Assembly: GCA_002497905.1 (NCBI GenBank)
Contig: DAFJ01000058.1
Location: 1 to 7,480, forward strand
Origin: Euryarchaeota archaeon UBA251
GTDB taxonomy: Archaea; Thermoplasmatota; Poseidoniia; Poseidoniales; Thalassarchaeaceae
Direction: 5' to 3'
Length of the DNA stretch: 7,480 nt
The notes below the pieces were generated by a model. It had not been told where the DNA came from and ran no database searches. It saw only the letters and a list, made by a program, of their open reading frames with translations. The position numbers and the translations under genes were made by a program. Shown here piece by piece: positions 4,633-7,480 of this stretch (position 1 is the stretch's first letter; each line of letters opens with the position of its first letter).

Positions 4633-7206
4633 ATGGACGGGGAGGCCCACTCTGGAACATTAGAGATGGCGAACCTTCTGGAACGTGCGACTGTCCCCAT
4701 TCTCATCATCACGATCCTCATGACTGCAGCCTTTGCAGTCGGATTCATTGACCCACCGTCATTCAATACAGACCTCACCACTTTCGTCCCCGAAGATGAG
4801 AACGATGTGATTATCGAAATCGTCGATGCACAGTTGACTGAGACTGGGCTTCCCTTCTACACTCATATCACACGAGACGACGGGGGCAATGTGCTATCAT
4901 GGGATTCAATTTTGATACAAGAGAATGCACTTCATGAGTTGGAAAATCAATCAAGCATGCAAAGTAATCTGATAATATCCAACATCTCAGCACCCGGTAT
5001 TCTCCAACTCGCACTTGACGAATCGGATGCGAGTGGTACTTTGAGTGATTACGATTCATGGGGATCTTTTCTCAATGCAACTGTAGATGAGAATACTACC
5101 TGTACCGACGGTGCAGATGAAGACCTCCGCAATGCTGCTTCCCTAGGCCGTATGGCAATCCTCCACAAAGACCTCGATTTCGAACCCATCTGTAATTGGT
5201 TACTAGACCGCTCTTCGGGCGACCCAACTCCGAGTGCTAGTAGCACACTCTGGATTCTTGAAGTCCGTCGTCAAACGGATCCTAATGCGCAGATGATGAT
5301 GGAGATTGTTGTTGCAGATATCTTTAGTGAATTGTCCAATCAAGGAAATCTCCGATTCCAAACACTCTCAGACGGTGTAATCAGTCATGAACTCAACAAT
5401 GAAGCGGTCAGCCAGTTGATTATGCTCCTAGCAATTTCGATTATTCTCGTCGTAATTATCCTCGCTGCAGCCTTCCGGTCAATTCGATTTGTAGGATTCC
5501 CATTGGCTGCATTAACAGCATCATTGGTGTGGACTTATGGATTCCTGGATATCGCAGGAATGGAATTCACCATATTGACAATCGCCGTAGCTCCTGTTGT
5601 TCTAGGCCTCGGTATCGATTACTCCATCCATATGCAGCGAACTTACGAGAGAAATCGGGGCAATGGAGAACAACCGGCGGAAGCATGGGTTAACGCATTC
5701 AAGGAATTGCGTGTCGCCCTCACGCTCGCGGTGTTTACTACGGTTTGCGCCTTTGTCGCAAACATCGCTTCGCCACTCCCGCCTGTCCGCAACTTCGGTC
5801 TCGCCCTTGCCATAGGTGTGACTGCGGCCTTCCTATCATCGACTGTCGTCGTAGGGGCTCTACATGTAATTGTATCACGTTGGACAAATGTCCAACCAAT
5901 CGAAAGTGATAGACGTCGACTATTCGATACCGATGCTCGACGAATCACGGAGTTCCAAAAGAAAACATCTGCACAAGTTATCATCGCAGTCCTGCTCATT
6001 ACAATTGGTTCAATTGGATATTCAGCTGTCCAACTTGAGACCCAGTTCGACCTTACTGACTTCTTATCTGATGAAATGGAGACAATGCAGACACGTAACG
6101 CGATGTATGATTCATATGAATCCTCCACATGGAAAGAGGTCAATATCCTGATTATCAACTCCACTGGAGATGGTTTCATCCAAGACGACCCTACTTTCCT
6201 GACCGGACTTTGGATTCTCGATCGAGAAATATCCACGACACGAGGAGTCGTAGCTCCAACTGGGATCTTATTTGAAGATGCCAAACCATCCTACGATGGA
6301 CCTTATCCTATTCTTCGCGATGCTATCGAGGCAGATCCTGATTTCGGCGAGAGGTATAATCTGATGATCGCTGAGGGTCGAGTCGCAACGATGGCGAACT
6401 ATAGCACAGGCAATACTGCAGCAGCCCTGTTTGAACTTAGCACGAATACAAGTTCATCATCCTCTTTCCGTGGCCTGACATTTGAGGAGCGTGTGGGTCG
6501 AACTATCGTGTTCAACGATGGTAAAATCGCTGCCGCTAATCATCGAATAGATGTGGAAGCCGCAGACAGTACAGATAGTCGAGAGATTATCCGTGAGTTC
6601 AATGATGTCATCCTCAAGAAAGACATCACCGATAACATCGACGGCGAGGTAATGTTGACTGGATATCTTGTAAAACTCGAATACGTCCTAGATGCTTTGA
6701 GCACCTCTCAGATTAGTTCGACTGTAATCAGCCTCATTGTGTCCTTCTTCGTACTACTTGTTTTGACTCGGCGTATCGCTCCATCATTCATTGTAATCGT
6801 ACCAGTTACACTTGCTGCTTTATGGGTCGTCGGTTCGATGGCAGTACTTGGTATTCACTGGAACGTACTCACTGTGATGGTCACTGCATTGACGATTGGT
6901 CTAGGAATCGATTATTCCATCCATATGTGGAAACGATTCGAGACGTTAGTCGAACGTAAATTCGCACCATGGGAATCTCTCCGAATCACCAACTCCACAA
7001 CTGGTGCAGCTCTATGCCTAAGCGCACTCACGACTGCCATAGGATTCCTTGTTCTATGGTTCTCTCCAATGCCTGTTATCCGTGATTTCGGTCTTGTTAC
7101 TGCTCTAACTGTAATCTTCTCTCTTATGATGGCTCTTGGTCTGCTCCCCCTCCTGCTTGTCTATGAAGCACAAGCTGAAGAAAGCGATGAATCATTCCAG
7201 GAATGA
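4633..7206 (+). CDS. RND-superfamily exporter, archaeal HAE3/MMPL type
   Basis: An integral membrane protein of about 857 residues, built as two repeats of one transmembrane helix, a large extracytoplasmic loop and five further helices (12 in all). Using ATG 4633: TM1 about 20-38, loop 39-261, TM2-TM6 about 262-413, TM7 about 446-466, loop 467-695, TM8-TM12 about 696-845. TM4 and TM10 both contain GLGIDYSIHM, with the proton-relay type aspartates at Asp329 and Asp760. Each loop begins with a related acidic motif (FNTDLTTFVPEDE at 44-56, FDLTDFLSDEME from 472). This matches the largely archaeal HAE3 branch of RND/MMPL transporters, expected to be driven by the proton gradient. The substrate is unknown; lipids or hydrophobic compounds are typical suggestions for relatives. 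The frame opens at TTG 4591, but ATG 4633 or ATG 4666 (MANLLERATV) is more likely; no Shine-Dalgarno site decides. No outer-membrane or adaptor gene is adjacent. Confidence 0.9.
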   Translation: MDGEAHSGTLEMANLLERATVPILIITILMTAAFAVGFIDPPSFNTDLTTFVPEDENDVIIEIVDAQLTETGLPFYTHITRDDGGNVLSWDSILIQENALHELENQSSMQSNLIISNISAPGILQLALDESDASGTLSDYDSWGSFLNATVDENTTCTDGADEDLRNAASLGRMAILHKDLDFEPICNWLLDRSSGDPTPSASSTLWILEVRRQTDPNAQMMMEIVVADIFSELSNQGNLRFQTLSDGVISHELNNEAVSQLIMLLAISIILVVIILAAAFRSIRFVGFPLAALTASLVWTYGFLDIAGMEFTILTIAVAPVVLGLGIDYSIHMQRTYERNRGNGEQPAEAWVNAFKELRVALTLAVFTTVCAFVANIASPLPPVRNFGLALAIGVTAAFLSSTVVVGALHVIVSRWTNVQPIESDRRRLFDTDARRITEFQKKTSAQVIIAVLLITIGSIGYSAVQLETQFDLTDFLSDEMETMQTRNAMYDSYESSTWKEVNILIINSTGDGFIQDDPTFLTGLWILDREISTTRGVVAPTGILFEDAKPSYDGPYPILRDAIEADPDFGERYNLMIAEGRVATMANYSTGNTAAALFELSTNTSSSSSFRGLTFEERVGRTIVFNDGKIAAANHRIDVEAADSTDSREIIREFNDVILKKDITDNIDGEVMLTGYLVKLEYVLDALSTSQISSTVISLIVSFFVLLVLTRRIAPSFIVIVPVTLAALWVVGSMAVLGIHWNVLTVMVTALTIGLGIDYSIHMWKRFETLVERKFAPWESLRITNSTTGAALCLSALTTAIGFLVLWFSPMPVIRDFGLVTALTVIFSLMMALGLLPLLLVYEAQAEESDESFQE

Positions 7207-7480
7207 AGATAGATCTATTCTTTGTTCACGCCCGAGTAATAGCAAAGCCATCCACATAGTCATTGGAGGACAAGCTGTTCGTTTTCTTTGGGCTCGTCGC
7301 TGCACTTCTGCAAGTTCCAAACCCGACTCTGCAGCGATAAAAGCCCGAATAGGACGAATATTAGCAACCATAGAATCAGTAGGCTTGTTAGTTGATGGAG
7401 AGGATGTTTCCAAGATAAGCGGTTTCTTTGACTCTTCTTGGATAACCAAAGATGGTGTCTGAACCTCTGAAGAAATGGTT
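7192..7480 (-). CDS. Unrecognised protein, C-terminal fragment
   Basis: A minus-strand frame is open from the right edge of the window to TGA at 7192-7194, so this is the 3' part of a gene whose start lies outside; about 95 residues are visible. The first 45 or so are rich in Ser, Thr, Pro, Glu and Lys (for example SSEVQTPS and ETSSPSTNKPTDS), typical of a disordered linker. The rest is a compact helical segment: ANIRPIRAFIAAESGLE, then LAEVQRRAQRKRTACPP and a hydrophobic helix MTMWMALLLLGRE, ending IDLSSFLE. This linker-plus-terminal-helical-domain organisation argues for a real protein, but I do not recognise a family. The last 15 bases overlap the 3' end of the exporter gene on the opposite strand. 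The competing plus-strand frame (to 7462) has no start of its own after the exporter and looks like a shadow. Confidence 0.55.
   Translation of the reverse strand, partial: TISSEVQTPSLVIQEESKKPLILETSSPSTNKPTDSMVANIRPIRAFIAAESGLELAEVQRRAQRKRTACPPMTMWMALLLLGREQRIDLSSFLE

Noticed and set aside
5643..6284. A 213-residue open frame on the minus strand inside the exporter gene
   Set aside because: It lies entirely antisense to a well-conserved RND region containing TM4-TM7, has no recognisable domain, and has the Ser/Arg/Thr-rich composition typical of an antisense shadow.
7207..7462. Plus-strand frame continuing past the exporter stop
   Set aside because: Its only start lies inside the exporter gene in another frame, the downstream part lacks a good start, and the opposite strand gives a more protein-like sequence.
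1..7480. Mobile element, CRISPR array, defence island, tRNA or rRNA gene
   Set aside because: I saw no transposase, integrase, direct-repeat array, cloverleaf-like sequence or nuclease/helicase module. Nearly all of the window is accounted for by genes that mostly belong to known cellular families.

Overview
The window looks like ordinary chromosome of a euryarchaeon. Four neighbouring genes are archaeal or archaeal/eukaryotic information-processing genes: elongation factor aEF-1beta with its usual small Zn-ribbon partner, RNA polymerase subunit L, an archaeal-type TruD and an RlmE/FtsJ methyltransferase. GC content is moderate, several proteins are acidic, and there is a membrane-anchored thioredoxin-fold protein plus a large archaeal-type RND exporter. 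Together these are compatible with a marine Thermoplasmatota-type lineage such as Poseidoniales (Marine Group II). That placement is an inference, not something the sequence proves.

Layout: (1) 3-161, plus strand, the C-terminal end of a sugar-nucleotide epimerase. (2) 162-1375, minus strand, two genes: a secreted or anchored CxxC thioredoxin-like protein (488-1375) followed by an unrecognised 104-residue protein (162-476). (3) 1376-1503, a divergent intergenic region. (4) 1504-2826, plus strand: rlmE, then a six-cysteine Zn-ribbon protein and aEF-1beta, the last two with clear Shine-Dalgarno sequences and only 14 bases between them. (5) 2836-4507, minus strand: rpoL then truD, 16 bases apart. 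(6) 4508-4632, a divergent intergenic region with a TATA-like element. (7) 4633-7206, plus strand, an RND-superfamily exporter of about 857 residues. (8) 7192-7480, minus strand, the C-terminal part of an unrecognised protein that runs off the window.

How the genes relate: the centre (1504-4507) is a gene-expression cluster on both strands: rRNA 2'-O-methylation, translation elongation with its Zn-ribbon partner, an RNA polymerase subunit and tRNA pseudouridylation. The flanks carry cell-envelope functions: sugar-nucleotide metabolism, an extracytoplasmic thiol protein and an exporter. All three convergent gene pairs are packed with 0 bp, 9 bp or a 15-bp overlap between stop codons, so there is almost no intergenic room for terminators.

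I found no tRNA or rRNA gene, CRISPR array, insertion sequence, integrase or phage feature, and no evidence of a novel multi-gene system. The most interesting details are the paired loss of cysteines in the Zn-ribbon protein, the Omp28-like thioredoxin protein, the two unrecognised minus-strand proteins, and Shine-Dalgarno use restricted to one gene pair.
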